Shown: positions 41,001-49,921, counted from the first letter of the stretch. The stretch is 64,000 nt of DNA from Pseudoalteromonas luteoviolacea (GCF_021654285.1 NZ_JAKFZS010000015.1:62001-126000), one strand, 5' to 3'. Notes: generated by a model from the letters alone, not told the origin. Numbers and translations are program-made.

Positions 41001-41786
41001 GAATTTGATGTTGATGTACTGCAAGAAAACAAGGAATTTATCGTAAATATCTCAAAAATACTTCCGGCTAGTTATTCTTTAATTTGGGTTGTTAATGGCG
41101 TCGAATATCCGCACAGTGAAACGGGGACTGTTTTAACTGCGCTGTCTCCTGAAGACAGCGTAAGTTATATCTTGCAAAAAGATGGAGAACCAATTTTTGA
41201 AAAGCGCATTGATATTGTTCATGTAAATGACCCCAACTTGCAGATCTCTTGTCAAAGAGATGGTCTAGAATGCAAGTTTTTAGCAGAGCATCAGTCTGCT
41301 GCTGCTGATTTAAAGTATGTTTGGGACTTTGGCGATGGTACTGTTATAGAGTCTAATGCACACAGTATTAGTCATCGTTATCAAGAAGCTGGGGAATACG
41401 TTGCAAAGATTACGCTGGTGATCGATGGAAGAACGAGGTTTACTGCGCAGTCATTGGTGAAAGTTGACGTTAAGCCTTTAATAAAAATCAGTTTTAAGCA
41501 ACATAACCAAACCTTGTCACTGAGCGCTTCAGGTGAGGTACATGATGGGATGGCATTTCAGTGGTTGATCAACAATGAAATAAGATACGGTCAGACGATT
41601 GATTATGATTTTCCTGACAAAACACAAATAACAAGTATCAAGCTTACAGTGTATGAAGAGGAGCAAGAGGTGCTTGAGGTGTTTGAGAATATTCAGGTTT
41701 TTGAAAGCTCTGGGTTAGATTTTAAGTGGGCTCAAGACAATTCAGAAGCGCCACTGAAGTTTAGCTTTACTGTAGAGAAGAGCTGA
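38049..41786 (+). CDS. Secreted M4-like zinc metalloprotease with PKD-like repeats
   Basis: A 1245-residue exported protease. Signal peptide about 1-22; an FTP/PepSY-like propeptide follows (about 30-180). The catalytic domain holds HEIGH (His400, Glu401, His404), the third zinc ligand Glu436 in HESFAD, and His519 in GSHQRAGALNKLFYLI, the pattern of thermolysin/LasB family M4. From about residue 820, five PKD-like segments of about 80 residues follow; only the fourth has the canonical WDFGDG (Trp1092). The GTG start has GAAAGGAG 5 bases upstream. Likely role: degradation of extracellular protein. A terminator follows. Confidence 0.87.
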   Translation: MSNLRLVIALLACQPFTYNAMAKQQLPFIHQANNLKLSGFEYKLNKVKETDSATRFEHYELYWNGVRVYNSALVFQNTIGNVPELISGNTRLTSHLEPELLHTARVDSKFKFEDEEVTQHVYQEYPSTSEIINTERLIVGDKDLAPHFVYQIEMKSKQNRRQFLILDGQTLEKLGSSAIHYAFEGHHDESYHAVATTTGNYKLGLNCHQAPNMTTQKCQNTVLPMEHPLTQKHFPNYPRVSDVYFRGEASVAFDEFSGYPMVVKFENNRCIFKNNWVETYQGSASEPYSYACPEGVEESHGIDGDPYFYYYLKGAFKGVNDGHFFGGVAAQTLHWHFKALFPNQQNRCDAEAGYCLNKIKQRVDVVNLYQSSWDGEFTNYAGGTIGSPYPHGSSLDIVAHEIGHAILEWNTGNIISDLNFEGELAELRAKRAALHESFADITAIAVKDYYARHLQAEPSDSNWIHTSIFSELYHYDNKFWGIGYDSRLANSFLRHVSKPRLDGISMDDYRDYEQTRGSHQRAGALNKLFYLISSSDGWSVQRAYRLVLKAMTGCFSSTADMYEASQCIVAVADERDKQHIINLAEQVGFVAAQKVNSQLNVAVKRMYGEAQLDINDPRISQDNITQLEVKLDEKSLLSWAPQSAKLWDEVKSTRHVLGAGEHRLSWHVELNDGTELESKRLLNLFESPLCRAEQNTERFISELSLNGQKSEIEAGVSEIILTEPVYKQSPINIEMLTLDSNVVTAAYLDKDRNGYFDSDSEKLINHSDLGGKAIYDLSQFQNLDSGQTVVRFVLSAQQERSSCTGLNESQVIDVHMSLNEGEYTAPSIDFGFKQKNNDLHLSVRQLFSNAYTFKWIFEQEEVVTSDYHIVKSMNQTSEVTLVLLRDGVEVNRLTKTVNVAPQPEISIDCQQNGTECKLSVEGELPSNIARFAWRVDEQHYTSSNSYLIYDFGTTGIKNLTVSLVLQGASVIFEKSQSIELKEVVEFDVDVLQENKEFIVNISKILPASYSLIWVVNGVEYPHSETGTVLTALSPEDSVSYILQKDGEPIFEKRIDIVHVNDPNLQISCQRDGLECKFLAEHQSAAADLKYVWDFGDGTVIESNAHSISHRYQEAGEYVAKITLVIDGRTRFTAQSLVKVDVKPLIKISFKQHNQTLSLSASGEVHDGMAFQWLINNEIRYGQTIDYDFPDKTQITSIKLTVYEEEQEVLEVFENIQVFESSGLDFKWAQDNSEAPLKFSFTVEKS

Positions 41787-41798
41787 ACTAAAACATTT

Positions 41799-41826
41799 AA
41801 GCCCGTTGCGATTTGCATACGGGCTT
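41799..41826. terminator. Hairpin between convergent protease and rlmA genes
   Basis: Perfect 8-bp stem AAGCCCGT with ACGGGCTT, 12-base loop. T-rich tails on both strands are short, so it may serve both genes moderately. Confidence 0.6.
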
Positions 41827-41835
41827 AATTGTTAA

Positions 41836-42645
41836 TCACTTTACTAATTTTTTGTACTGAGTAATTAAAAACGAAAAGGTAATATCATGAACGTCTTTGC
41901 GAGAGAGCTCTTCGTAGTGAGAAGCTTTAAATTTCCATGCAAAAGGCGTCATTTGAATTAAGTGCTCAACAATATCAGTCGAGACTGCCTGATTATCTTC
42001 AACCAATGTTTGTTCAATCACTTCAAAGTCTTGTGGACATTCCGGCGCTTCATGTAAGTGCACGTTATCATAAATTTTTTGTTTTAGTTCAAACAAATGT
42101 TTAGGGCCAGGTCCAACAACTATGAGTGTACCATCGTCTTGTAACAAACGAGCAGACTCTTGTGCAAATACTGGTGCGAATATACTTAATACCACATCTG
42201 CCTGTTTGTCCTTAAATGGTGCGTCTTTACTTGAAGCGACGCTAAAGTGTGGTTTCTCATAACGCTTTGCGGCATATTTCACAGCTGGTTTACTGATATC
42301 TAATCCATATACTTGGGTCGAATCTGGCACCGCATCTGCGATTGCGTGAGTGTAGAAACCTTCTCCACAGCCAAGGTCTATCACGACATTAGGGCCTTTA
42401 CTTGTAATGAGCTCTGCCAGAGATTGCTGTAAAAAACGGTAGTGGTTGGTAGCGAAAAATGCACGTCTGGCTTGCACCATATCAAGATTATCGCCAGGTT
42501 GTTTAGAGCGTTTAAACTGTACAGGCAATAAATTGACATAGCCTTCTTTTGCAAAGTCGAATTGATGACGGTTAATGCAGCCCAGCGTGTTGTTTGTCTG
42601 TGTTAATGCCTCTGAGCAAATAGGGCAGCGGTAGTCTAAAGTCAT
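41836..42645 (-). CDS. rlmA: 23S rRNA (guanine-745-N1)-methyltransferase
   Basis: SAM-dependent enzyme methylating G745 of 23S rRNA. It has 269 residues, the same as E. coli RlmA. The zinc finger is CPICSE...CINRHQFD, then KEGYVNLLPVQ, the SAM site DLGCGEGFYTHA, GLDISKPAVK, and LIQMTPFAWK at the C-terminus. Its ATG overlaps the upstream membrane-protein gene as ATGA, an unusual partner. Confidence 0.94.
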   Translation of the reverse strand: MTLDYRCPICSEALTQTNNTLGCINRHQFDFAKEGYVNLLPVQFKRSKQPGDNLDMVQARRAFFATNHYRFLQQSLAELITSKGPNVVIDLGCGEGFYTHAIADAVPDSTQVYGLDISKPAVKYAAKRYEKPHFSVASSKDAPFKDKQADVVLSIFAPVFAQESARLLQDDGTLIVVGPGPKHLFELKQKIYDNVHLHEAPECPQDFEVIEQTLVEDNQAVSTDIVEHLIQMTPFAWKFKASHYEELSRKDVHDITFSFLITQYKKLVK

Positions 42646-43265
42646 CTATCTAAATATTCCTGATCATAAAAAGTCCTAACCCAATTAGGACGATAAGTGA
42701 TCATTAATGTGATGGCCATGCCATTTAACATGGCTTCAGGGAACCACATGATCACTGAGTAAAACATATAGTTGTATTGCAGCGTTTGCCAGTCGTATAA
42801 ACCTAGGGTCCAATAGTAAACACTGGTGAATAGTATTTTACAGGCAGCAACAACGCCTGCGCAAATAAATGCACATACAAAAATATATATAAAAAAATGT
42901 TTTGGCAGGTATTGGTAGCAAATAACAAAAAGACCATAACTGATGTAGACAGGAAAAATCCCTGTTAATAACCAAAAAGAGAAAAAGTCAACTTGTGTTG
43001 TCGCAAAAGCTAAGTGGAGTAGGGAAGCCAGTAGCGTGCTGATTAAAGACAGTCGCCAGCCGAGCACTAAAGTAACCGTTGTTATGGCCAATATATGAAT
43101 ATCCAAATAGGGTAGGATCCCCGCCTGTATTTTCCATAAAATAGCCATAACAAGCGCACAACATAATACACCTGTTTGTCTTTGCGGTGTTTTGAGTAGT
43201 GTTAATAGTTGTGTTTTATCAAAACTAACTGCAAATGCGAACAAAGAAAACAGTATAGTTGCCAT
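42642..43265 (-). CDS. CbiM-like (COG3235-type) integral membrane protein
   Basis: A 207-residue protein with about six hydrophobic segments. The segment LPYLDIHILAITTVTLVLGWRLSLI and the later WFPEAMLNGMAITL resemble the small CbiM/ECF-S-like membrane proteins of COG3235. CbiM proteins take up cobalt as part of ECF transporters, but no ATPase or other transporter subunit lies here, so the substrate is unknown. Its stop overlaps the rlmA start by 4 bases. Assignment rests on remembered family patterns and needs caution. Confidence 0.6.
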   Translation of the reverse strand: MATILFSLFAFAVSFDKTQLLTLLKTPQRQTGVLCCALVMAILWKIQAGILPYLDIHILAITTVTLVLGWRLSLISTLLASLLHLAFATTQVDFFSFWLLTGIFPVYISYGLFVICYQYLPKHFFIYIFVCAFICAGVVAACKILFTSVYYWTLGLYDWQTLQYNYMFYSVIMWFPEAMLNGMAITLMITYRPNWVRTFYDQEYLDR

Positions 43266-43305
43266 AAAGTGTTACCTATCATTATAGGGCAAACTATCTC
43301 TGTGC

Positions 43306-44115
43306 TTATATGTCGAAAGTAGCCCAAATCGGCGCGTGATCTGAAGGCTTTTCTATACCTCTAAGCTCATAATCAATATCACTTTCTGTACAGGTTGCCA
43401 TTAAGCTCTCTGTTGCAAGCACGACATCAATTCGCAGCCCTCTATTATCGTTAAAGCCTTTAGAGCGGTAATCAAACCAAGAGTATTTCTCTTTTGCATC
43501 AGGTGTCAGCTCTCTAAAGGTGTCTTTTAATCCCCAATCCATCAGTGTTTTTAGCCACTCGCGCTCTTCTGGCTGGAATGAGCATTTACCGGTTTTTAGC
43601 CAACGCTTCATATTTGGTTCGCCTATACCGATATCACTGTCTGTAGGTGAAATATTAATATCGCCCATAACGACAAGATTAGCCTCTGGAGATTCATTGT
43701 TATTGAGGTGAGTCATTAAATCTTTATAAAATTGACGTTTGTATGGGAATTTAGTCTCATGACTGATGTTATCTCCTTGTGGAAAATAGCCATTCATGAC
43801 AGTGACTTCTTTCCCATTGTCGCTCTCGAATACCCCTGAGATCATTCGTTTTTGGGCTTCTTCAGTGTCTGTTGCGAAACCCTTCAGAATAGATTTGGCT
43901 GGTTTCTTTGACAGTAAAGCGACGCCATAGTGGGCCTTTTGTCCATGAAAATAAACGTTATAACCCATGGCTTCTACATCGTCGATAGGGAATGCTTCAT
44001 CATGGACTTTGATTTCTTGAAGTCCAATTACATCTGGTTGATGTTTGTCGATAAGTGCTTGTAGTTGGTGAAGTCTTGCTCTAAGACCATTGATATTGAA
44101 AGAGATAATTTTCAT
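43306..44115 (-). CDS. xthA: Exodeoxyribonuclease III
   Basis: AP endonuclease and 3'-5' exonuclease of base-excision repair, 269 residues. Motifs: [15 protein letters not shown] (metal-binding Glu), [40 protein letters not shown] and the terminal SDHAPIW with the catalytic His. Single gene; 40 bases upstream of the membrane-protein gene on the same strand. Confidence 0.96.
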   Translation of the reverse strand: MKIISFNINGLRARLHQLQALIDKHQPDVIGLQEIKVHDEAFPIDDVEAMGYNVYFHGQKAHYGVALLSKKPAKSILKGFATDTEEAQKRMISGVFESDNGKEVTVMNGYFPQGDNISHETKFPYKRQFYKDLMTHLNNNESPEANLVVMGDINISPTDSDIGIGEPNMKRWLKTGKCSFQPEEREWLKTLMDWGLKDTFRELTPDAKEKYSWFDYRSKGFNDNRGLRIDVVLATESLMATCTESDIDYELRGIEKPSDHAPIWATFDI

Positions 44116-44294
44116 ATTAAAGAGTCATTTTAAATAAAAAAGAGTGTAACACTTTTGCAGGTAGGATAGTTGAAAAGTTTACGGATACTCATGTCCTGTT
44201 TGTTAATTATTTAGAGAGGTTTGCATCGTTAAAGCAATGTTTTTATGAAGATGTTAATTGATCATTAAATGTGCAGAAAAGTTTATTTTTATCA

Positions 44295-44322
44295 TTTACA
44301 GCGCAAATTTTGATTATATAAT
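44295..44322 (+). promoter_or_regulatory. Sigma70-like promoter of the small secreted protein gene
   Basis: TTTACA (44295-44300), 16-base spacer, perfect TATAAT (44317-44322), about 30 bases before the ATG at 44353. Confidence 0.6.
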
Positions 44323-44352
44323 GCGCAGCAATTCGTTCACCCGAGGTAAATT

Positions 44353-44796
44353 ATGTTTAAATCTTTCACTGTTGCTGCACTTATTACTATTACATCTTCG
44401 ACTGCTTTTGCATCTCAAGCCCAAAGCTTTAAGGCAAGTAATGCATCTGCAATCTCAAAAGTATGTGAGGTTGCTGCAAATCAAGGCCTAAGCGCTGCAC
44501 GCAAAGAAGGTGCTCAGCAAGGCATATTCATCTCGCGATTTTCAGAAACAGTAAAGTGCAATGGTGAAGATATTCGCACATTCGCAAAAACGCAAAGTGC
44601 TGTTCAAGTTGCTAATCAACCTAGCAAGTCTAAGCTAGTTGCTAAAAATACGTCAGTAGCAACGGAGCTTTGTATGAAAGCTGCGAAAGAAGGTTTAGAT
44701 AGTCTTAAAACTTATCGCGGTCAAGCGAGAAGCTTAAAATGTAATAACTTACCTGTTAAGCAGTTTGTTCAGCAAATTCATAGAGCTGCATTGTAA
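44353..44796 (+). CDS. Small secreted protein with duplicated DUF3718-like units
   Basis: A 147-residue protein. The signal peptide ends near AFA-SQ (about residue 21). Two homologous halves follow: KVCEVAANQGLSAAR...VKCNGEDIRTFAK and ELCMKAAKEGLDSLK...LKCNNLPVKQFVQ, each with a pair of cysteines that could form a disulfide. The pattern resembles DUF3718 proteins of Alteromonadales and Vibrio; their function is unknown. It has a good promoter, a GAGGT ribosome-binding site and its own terminator, so it is probably a well-expressed single gene acting in the periplasm. Confidence 0.82.
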   Translation: MFKSFTVAALITITSSTAFASQAQSFKASNASAISKVCEVAANQGLSAARKEGAQQGIFISRFSETVKCNGEDIRTFAKTQSAVQVANQPSKSKLVAKNTSVATELCMKAAKEGLDSLKTYRGQARSLKCNNLPVKQFVQQIHRAAL

Positions 44797-44820
44797 GCTA
44801 TATAGAATCAATTTTTTATT

Positions 44821-44850
44821 AAGCCTGACACATTGTGTTGGGCTTTTTTA
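44821..44850 (+). terminator. Terminator of the small secreted protein gene
   Basis: An 11-bp stem with two G-T wobbles (AAGCCTGACAC with GTGTTGGGCTT), 3-base loop and six T residues. Confidence 0.85.
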
Positions 44851-45011
44851 TTTTCTGCTATTTTATCATTTAAAATTTAAATCATTTCATTTTTATTTCT
44901 CTGTAGTAAATCCTGTAAATTATACCCCTTTATTTGTGTTTTTATTGTTTTTTCTATGTGTTATAAAGGTTAACTGGATGTTTTATTTAATAACACTACG
45001 GAGAAGAAAAA

Positions 45012-47678
45012 ATGAAAAAGGGGATTACGCTAATTGCATCTGCAGTCAGTCTTGCGGTACTTGGAGTGGCAAGTCCAAGTTATGCAAATGAAAATGAAGT
45101 GGAGCGTATTGAAGTAACAGGTTCGCATATAAAGCGGTCAGACCTTGAAGGGCCATCGCCAATTCAAACAATCTCAGCAGGAGATTTAGCCGCGACTGGT
45201 TCAACCGACCTTATTGGTGCTTTACAAAAACTACCTGTTGCTGGTGCTGGTACCTTTAGTACACAGGGTAACTCAAGTGATGATACTGCTAACGGTGGTT
45301 CAAGCGTTGCGTTAAGAGGTTTAGGTGCGTCATCGACATTGGTACTAATTAATGGTCGACGTGTAGCTGTTAGTCCATTTGCTAAAGACATTGAAACATC
45401 TTTTGTAGATTTAAATACAATTCCAGTGTCATCTGTAAAAAGAATTGACGTGTTAAAGGATGGCGCATCAGCAACATACGGTTCGGATGCGGTTGCCGGT
45501 GTAATTAATATTGTATTACGTGACGACATCGACGGTTTTGAAGTGGCAGGTAAGATTTCTGACACAGCTGATGGTGGAGCGGAAGAAGAAAACTTTACAC
45601 TATTGTGGGGTAGCTCAACAGACAAAGGGCATCATAACTTCTCACTGGATTACTTCAAACGCGGCGATGTATTTTATGCGGATAGAGACTATGCATCCAC
45701 GGCAGACCAAAGATTCAGAGGGGGTAATAACGCCCTGAGTTCATCAGGGATTCCAGGCAGTATTGAAGTAGTAAGATCTGACGTAACTGATGCTCAATGG
45801 GAAGCGCTACCTGTTACTCGCGTTGAAGACGATGGTACTAAAGTTAGGCAAACGCTATTTGCTGACGAGTGGGGAAATGATAAGTGCCCAGAGGATTTGA
45901 TTATTGGTAATATTTGTCGTTATGACTATGCACCACATATGACATTAATCCCGTCTACAGAACGTATTAGCTTCAATTATAATGGTGTACAAGAGATAAC
46001 GGACGGCATTGAAGGTTTTGCGGAGTTCTCTGCACAGCATACATCTACTTTTATACAAGGTGCAGCGAGTCCAAGCTTTACAGAATTATTTATGGATGGT
46101 GACAACCCGAATCACCCATTAGCGGACCAACCAGAACACTTTCTTCATGGTGTAAATATCTCAATGCGACGACGTACTGTTGATATCGGCAACCGTAAAA
46201 AAGACGTAGACTCAGAATATTATCGTGCTGTGATGGGGATGCGTGGCGAGTTTAAAGAGTGGGACTGGGAATTTGCATATTCTTCAATTCGTTCGAGTGC
46301 GGTTGAAAAAGGCTTTGATGGTTTTCCCAATAAGTTAAGAGCACAAGCGGCCATTGATAGTGGTGAATGGAACCCATTTGAGCCAAGTCAAAACTCCCAA
46401 GCTGTGTTAGATAAAATCGAAACGACCACAACACGTTATGGTGCATCAACGATGCAATCATTTGATGCAACGATTTCAGGCGAGCTATTTGAATTTGGTG
46501 ACGGTTATGTCGCCGCTGCGTTTGGTTTAGAGCATCGTTATGAAAAAATAGAAGATAATCCCGACAGCCAATATTTAAACGGGGAAATATTTGGTACAGA
46601 AGCAACACAAGCAAATGGTGACAGAGACAATACTGCGATATTTGCAGAATTTAATGTGCCAGCGACTGAAAGCCTAGAATTACAATTAGCCTTGAGACAC
46701 GAGGATTACAGTGACTTTGGTAACACGACAGATCCAAAAGTGGCATTTCGTTGGACACCACTTGAAGAAATTGTTGTGCGAGGTTCATGGGGGACAGCAT
46801 TTAGAGCACCTTCATTGGTGCAGTTGCATTTAGGTAAAACGGAAGAGTCTCCAAGTGTTATAGACCGAGACCGCTGTAAAATTACCAAAGATCCATTAGA
46901 TTGCGAACCTTTTGAATATACAGCCGATGTTGCGGGTAATAAAGCTTTACAGCCTGAGGAGTCAACAAACTATAATTTAGGCGTGATTTGGCAAGCATCT
47001 GATGAATTTAGTATCGGCCTAGACTACTGGAACTATGATCAAGATAACCTGATTAAAAAAATTGGTGCTCAAGACATTGTAGATTGCTGTGGCGACGACT
47101 CAAGTTTAGTTATTAGAGATCCAAGTACAGGAGGCACGCCTGGTCGTATTCGTCGTATTAAAGATACATTCGTCAATATTGGTGGCAGAAAAACAGATGG
47201 TATCGATATTGATTTAGAGTATAGATTACCAACTCAAGATATGGGTGAGTTTAAATTTGGTTATAACGTTACTTATGTAATGAGTTATGATGAAGAGCTA
47301 ATCCAAAACGATGCGAATGGCAATCCGATTACGGTTATAGAAGACGAAAATGGCGAGTACCAGCACCCAGATATGCGTTGGAATGCGCGAGTAGATTGGG
47401 CATTAGATGACTGGGTAGCTAATTTTAGTGTGAATTACATTGATTCATATAATGATTTAGCTGATAGCGATGGCAATAAATTTAAAATAGATTCTTGGAC
47501 AACTATAGATACAAGTGTCACATATATTGGCTATGACAAACTAACCTTGACAGTGGGTGCATCCAACTTGACTAATGAAGAAGCACCATTTGCACCGTCT
47601 GAAACAATGGGTGTAGATAACAAAACGCATAGTATTCTTGGTAGACAGGCTTATCTTAAGTTTGCTTACAAGTTTTAA
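45012..47678 (+). CDS. TonB-dependent outer-membrane receptor
   Basis: An 888-residue outer-membrane receptor. Signal peptide about 1-25. The plug domain (about 30-165) begins with a TonB-box-like VERIEVTGSHIKR and contains LRGLGASSTLVLINGRR and DVLKDGASATYGSDAVAGVINIV. The rest is a beta-barrel ending in aromatic Phe (LKFAYKF), with GTAFRAPSL typical of the barrel. The plug matches large receptors of Alteromonadales for peptides, sugars or other nutrients; none of its neighbours reveals the substrate. Single gene with a GGAG site upstream and a strong terminator downstream. Confidence 0.92.
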   Translation: MKKGITLIASAVSLAVLGVASPSYANENEVERIEVTGSHIKRSDLEGPSPIQTISAGDLAATGSTDLIGALQKLPVAGAGTFSTQGNSSDDTANGGSSVALRGLGASSTLVLINGRRVAVSPFAKDIETSFVDLNTIPVSSVKRIDVLKDGASATYGSDAVAGVINIVLRDDIDGFEVAGKISDTADGGAEEENFTLLWGSSTDKGHHNFSLDYFKRGDVFYADRDYASTADQRFRGGNNALSSSGIPGSIEVVRSDVTDAQWEALPVTRVEDDGTKVRQTLFADEWGNDKCPEDLIIGNICRYDYAPHMTLIPSTERISFNYNGVQEITDGIEGFAEFSAQHTSTFIQGAASPSFTELFMDGDNPNHPLADQPEHFLHGVNISMRRRTVDIGNRKKDVDSEYYRAVMGMRGEFKEWDWEFAYSSIRSSAVEKGFDGFPNKLRAQAAIDSGEWNPFEPSQNSQAVLDKIETTTTRYGASTMQSFDATISGELFEFGDGYVAAAFGLEHRYEKIEDNPDSQYLNGEIFGTEATQANGDRDNTAIFAEFNVPATESLELQLALRHEDYSDFGNTTDPKVAFRWTPLEEIVVRGSWGTAFRAPSLVQLHLGKTEESPSVIDRDRCKITKDPLDCEPFEYTADVAGNKALQPEESTNYNLGVIWQASDEFSIGLDYWNYDQDNLIKKIGAQDIVDCCGDDSSLVIRDPSTGGTPGRIRRIKDTFVNIGGRKTDGIDIDLEYRLPTQDMGEFKFGYNVTYVMSYDEELIQNDANGNPITVIEDENGEYQHPDMRWNARVDWALDDWVANFSVNYIDSYNDLADSDGNKFKIDSWTTIDTSVTYIGYDKLTLTVGASNLTNEEAPFAPSETMGVDNKTHSILGRQAYLKFAYKF

Positions 47679-47700
47679 ATACTTAAATTTTTAAAATGTC

Positions 47701-47732
47701 ATGCCCAACTGTAAATTGTTGGGCATTTTTTT
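47701..47732 (+). terminator. Terminator of the TonB receptor gene
   Basis: Perfect 9-bp stem ATGCCCAAC with GTTGGGCAT, 8-base loop, then seven T residues. Confidence 0.9.
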
Positions 47733-47811
47733 GCCTAATTTTACAGGGTCTTTCTTTGACTAGTTTCTCATTACCTCTACTCTATACCTTATTAGCCGAA
47801 GGATCTTTGTG

Positions 47812-48078
47812 ATGTATTGCGTTAAATTTATTGTTACTGGTACTGTTCAGGGGGTTGGGTTTAGGTATCACACTAAAATCACAGCCCATGCTTTAGGATT
47901 GGCAGGCTTTGCTAAAAATTTACCAGATAGAAGTGTTGAAGTTGTTGTTACAGGAAATCCTGACAAAATAGCAGAATTGGAGCTTTGGTTACAAAAAGGC
48001 CCAGTGATGGCAAAAGTAAGTTCTGTTACTCGAGAACAAGTAGATTATTTACTGTGCGATGGCTTCGAAATTTATTAA
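47812..48078 (+). CDS. acyP: Acylphosphatase
   Basis: Small 88-residue enzyme hydrolysing acyl phosphates. The signature GTVQGVGFRYHT holds the catalytic Arg, and GFAKNLPDRSVEVVVTG holds the catalytic Asn. The ATG at 47812 is preferred over the adjacent GTG for its spacing to AAGGAT. Its C-terminus (GFEIY) is normal for the family. Single gene convergent with gltA. Confidence 0.93.
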   Translation: MYCVKFIVTGTVQGVGFRYHTKITAHALGLAGFAKNLPDRSVEVVVTGNPDKIAELELWLQKGPVMAKVSSVTREQVDYLLCDGFEIY

Positions 48079-48174
48079 AAGAGCACATTTTTTCTAAAAT
48101 ATAATTGGATAAGTCAACTGTAAATATTGGTGTACGCCTGTTGGGTTTGAATGAAATTAAGTCAGTTTATACAT

Positions 48175-48203
48175 AAAAAAAGAGGCTAATTAGCCTCTTT
48201 TTT
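48175..48203. terminator. Bidirectional terminator between acyP and gltA
   Basis: A-run, stem GAGGC with GCCTC around TAATTA, then T-run; the whole is a near-perfect palindrome, so it works on both strands. It serves gltA on the minus strand and perhaps acyP. Confidence 0.85.
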
Positions 48204-48219
48204 CAAATAAAGCGAGAGA

Positions 48220-49506
48220 TTAACGCTCACCTTGGTCTTTGTAATCGCGTGCTGTGTAGCCAGTATATAGCTGACGAGGACGACCGATCTTATGACCTGC
48301 TTGAGAAAGCATTTCATTCCAGTGTGAAATCCAGCCAACTGTACGTGACATAGCGAAGATCACAGTGAACATACTTGTTGGAATGCCGATTGCTTTAAGG
48401 ATGATACCTGAGTAGAAATCTACATTCGGGTAAAGCTTTTTCTCGATGAAGTAAGGGTCTTCTAGTGCGATTTGCTCTAGCTTCATTGCAACATCTAGTA
48501 ATGGATCTTGGATGTTAAGCTCTCTTAGAACTTCATGGCACGTTTGACGCATTACTGTCGCGCGCGGGTCAAAGTTCTTGTAAACACGGTGACCGAAGCC
48601 CATAAGACGGAATGGGTCATTTTTGTCTTTTGCTTTTGCTACGTACTCGTCGATACGGTCTACAGAACCGATTTCTTCAAGCATAGTTAGACAAGCTTCG
48701 TTTGCACCACCGTGCGCAGGGCCCCATAGTGACGCGATGCCAGCAGCGATACATGCATACGGGTTTGCACCTGAAGAACCGGCTAAACGTACTGTTGAAG
48801 TTGATGCATTTTGCTCGTGGTCAGCGTGAAGCATGAAAATGCGGTCCATAGCTTTTGCAAGAACCGGGCTTACTTTGTATTCTTCAGCTGGGACAGAGAA
48901 CATCATGTGTAAGAAATTTTCTGCGTAGCTCAAGTCGTTACGTGGGTATACGAACGGTTGACCAACGTTATACTTGTATGCCATTGCTGCAATAGTTGGT
49001 AGCTTGGCAACTAGCTTAGTTGCACAACGCATACGTTGTTCTGAGTCTGAAATATCTAAATCATCGTGGTAGAAAGATGATAGTGCGCCTACTACACCAC
49101 ACAGCATAGCCATTGGGTGTGAGTCAACACGGAAACCTTGGAAGAAAGCTGCAATTTTCTCGTGCATCATAGTGTTACGAGTAATCTCGTCAGAGAAAGT
49201 TGCTAGCTGTTCAGCATTTGGTAGCTCGCCATTTAATAGTAAGTAGCATAGCTCAATGTAGTTTGAGTGCTCTGCAAGCTGTTCAATCGGGTAGCCGCGG
49301 TGAAGAAGTACACCTTTTGCACCATCAATGTAAGTAATAGATGATTCACAAGAGCCAGTCGACATGAAACCAGGGTCATATGTGAAGAAGCCGTGAGCAC
49401 CTAAAGTACGAACGTCGATAACGTCTTGGCCTGCTGTGCCAGAGTGGATCGGTAGTTCGATTGGATCGTGCCCATCGATATGGACTGTGGCTTTCTTATC
49501 TGCCAT
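48220..49506 (-). CDS. gltA: Citrate synthase (type II)
   Basis: Condenses acetyl-CoA and oxaloacetate, entry to the TCA cycle. It has 428 residues, close to E. coli GltA (427), with the N-terminal beta domain of the hexameric, NADH-sensitive Gram-negative type. Active-site motifs: [20 protein letters not shown] and [14 protein letters not shown]. It is divergent from sdhCDAB across about 415 bases, as in E. coli. Confidence 0.97.
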   Translation of the reverse strand: MADKKATVHIDGHDPIELPIHSGTAGQDVIDVRTLGAHGFFTYDPGFMSTGSCESSITYIDGAKGVLLHRGYPIEQLAEHSNYIELCYLLLNGELPNAEQLATFSDEITRNTMMHEKIAAFFQGFRVDSHPMAMLCGVVGALSSFYHDDLDISDSEQRMRCATKLVAKLPTIAAMAYKYNVGQPFVYPRNDLSYAENFLHMMFSVPAEEYKVSPVLAKAMDRIFMLHADHEQNASTSTVRLAGSSGANPYACIAAGIASLWGPAHGGANEACLTMLEEIGSVDRIDEYVAKAKDKNDPFRLMGFGHRVYKNFDPRATVMRQTCHEVLRELNIQDPLLDVAMKLEQIALEDPYFIEKKLYPNVDFYSGIILKAIGIPTSMFTVIFAMSRTVGWISHWNEMLSQAGHKIGRPRQLYTGYTARDYKDQGER

Positions 49507-49579
49507 CTAACTTATCTCCTATGGAATAACAACATTCTGATTGTTATGTTGTGATACTAATGTTAAGCAAATTCAGATC

Positions 49580-49610
49580 ATTGTAACTTATAAATGGGGT
49601 GAAAAGTCAA
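49580..49610 (-). promoter_or_regulatory. Candidate gltA promoter
   Basis: On the minus strand TTGACT (49605-49610), a long 19-base spacer and TACAAT (49580-49585), about 75 bases before the gltA ATG. Confidence 0.35.
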
Positions 49611-49708
49611 TTTTTCTAAGAATTATGCAAAAATGTATAATAAGTATTCTGGTCAGATTAAATATTATACCATTGGCTAATTCGCAAGCGTACGAAACTA
49701 AACAAGAA

Positions 49709-49737
49709 TTGTAAAAACACGCACAGCCTTATATACT
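49709..49737 (+). promoter_or_regulatory. Candidate sdhC promoter
   Basis: TTGTAA (49709-49714), 17-base spacer, TATACT (49732-49737). It would give a 5' leader of about 180 bases before the sdhC start. Confidence 0.5.
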
Positions 49738-49921
49738 GTCAACGGTTTTATACCGTGTCGTCTGTGGGTAAACCTATTTTTACATCGAAGTTTTACAGGC
49801 AAGTGATCTTTTAAGTGTTTAAACAGGTTTATCTAGAGTGTGCCATTTGTGCATGTCGTGCAAGTGGGTTGATAAAAACAAGTAGATGAAGCTCTTATCG
49901 AGCAAAGATGGGCAAGTAACT

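Larger units (their letters stand above)
49507..49921. other. gltA/sdhC divergent intergenic region
   Basis: About 415 bases with no convincing gene. It holds candidate promoters for gltA (minus) and sdhC (plus), a small inverted repeat ACGGT/ACCGT near 49744-49758 just after the sdhC promoter, and an AT-rich centre. A frame that runs on the minus strand across 49819-50139 overlaps sdhC and is not believed. Control by ArcA or similar would be usual for sdh but no clear site was recognised. Confidence 0.6.

Noticed and set aside
44258..44491. A 77-codon plus-strand frame overlapping the small secreted protein gene
   Set aside because: It crosses the promoter and the signal-peptide region in another frame and is low-complexity leucine-rich, a shadow of the real gene.
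44765..45091. A 108-codon frame between the secreted protein and TonB receptor genes
   Set aside because: It runs through the terminator hairpin and into the receptor start in a different frame.
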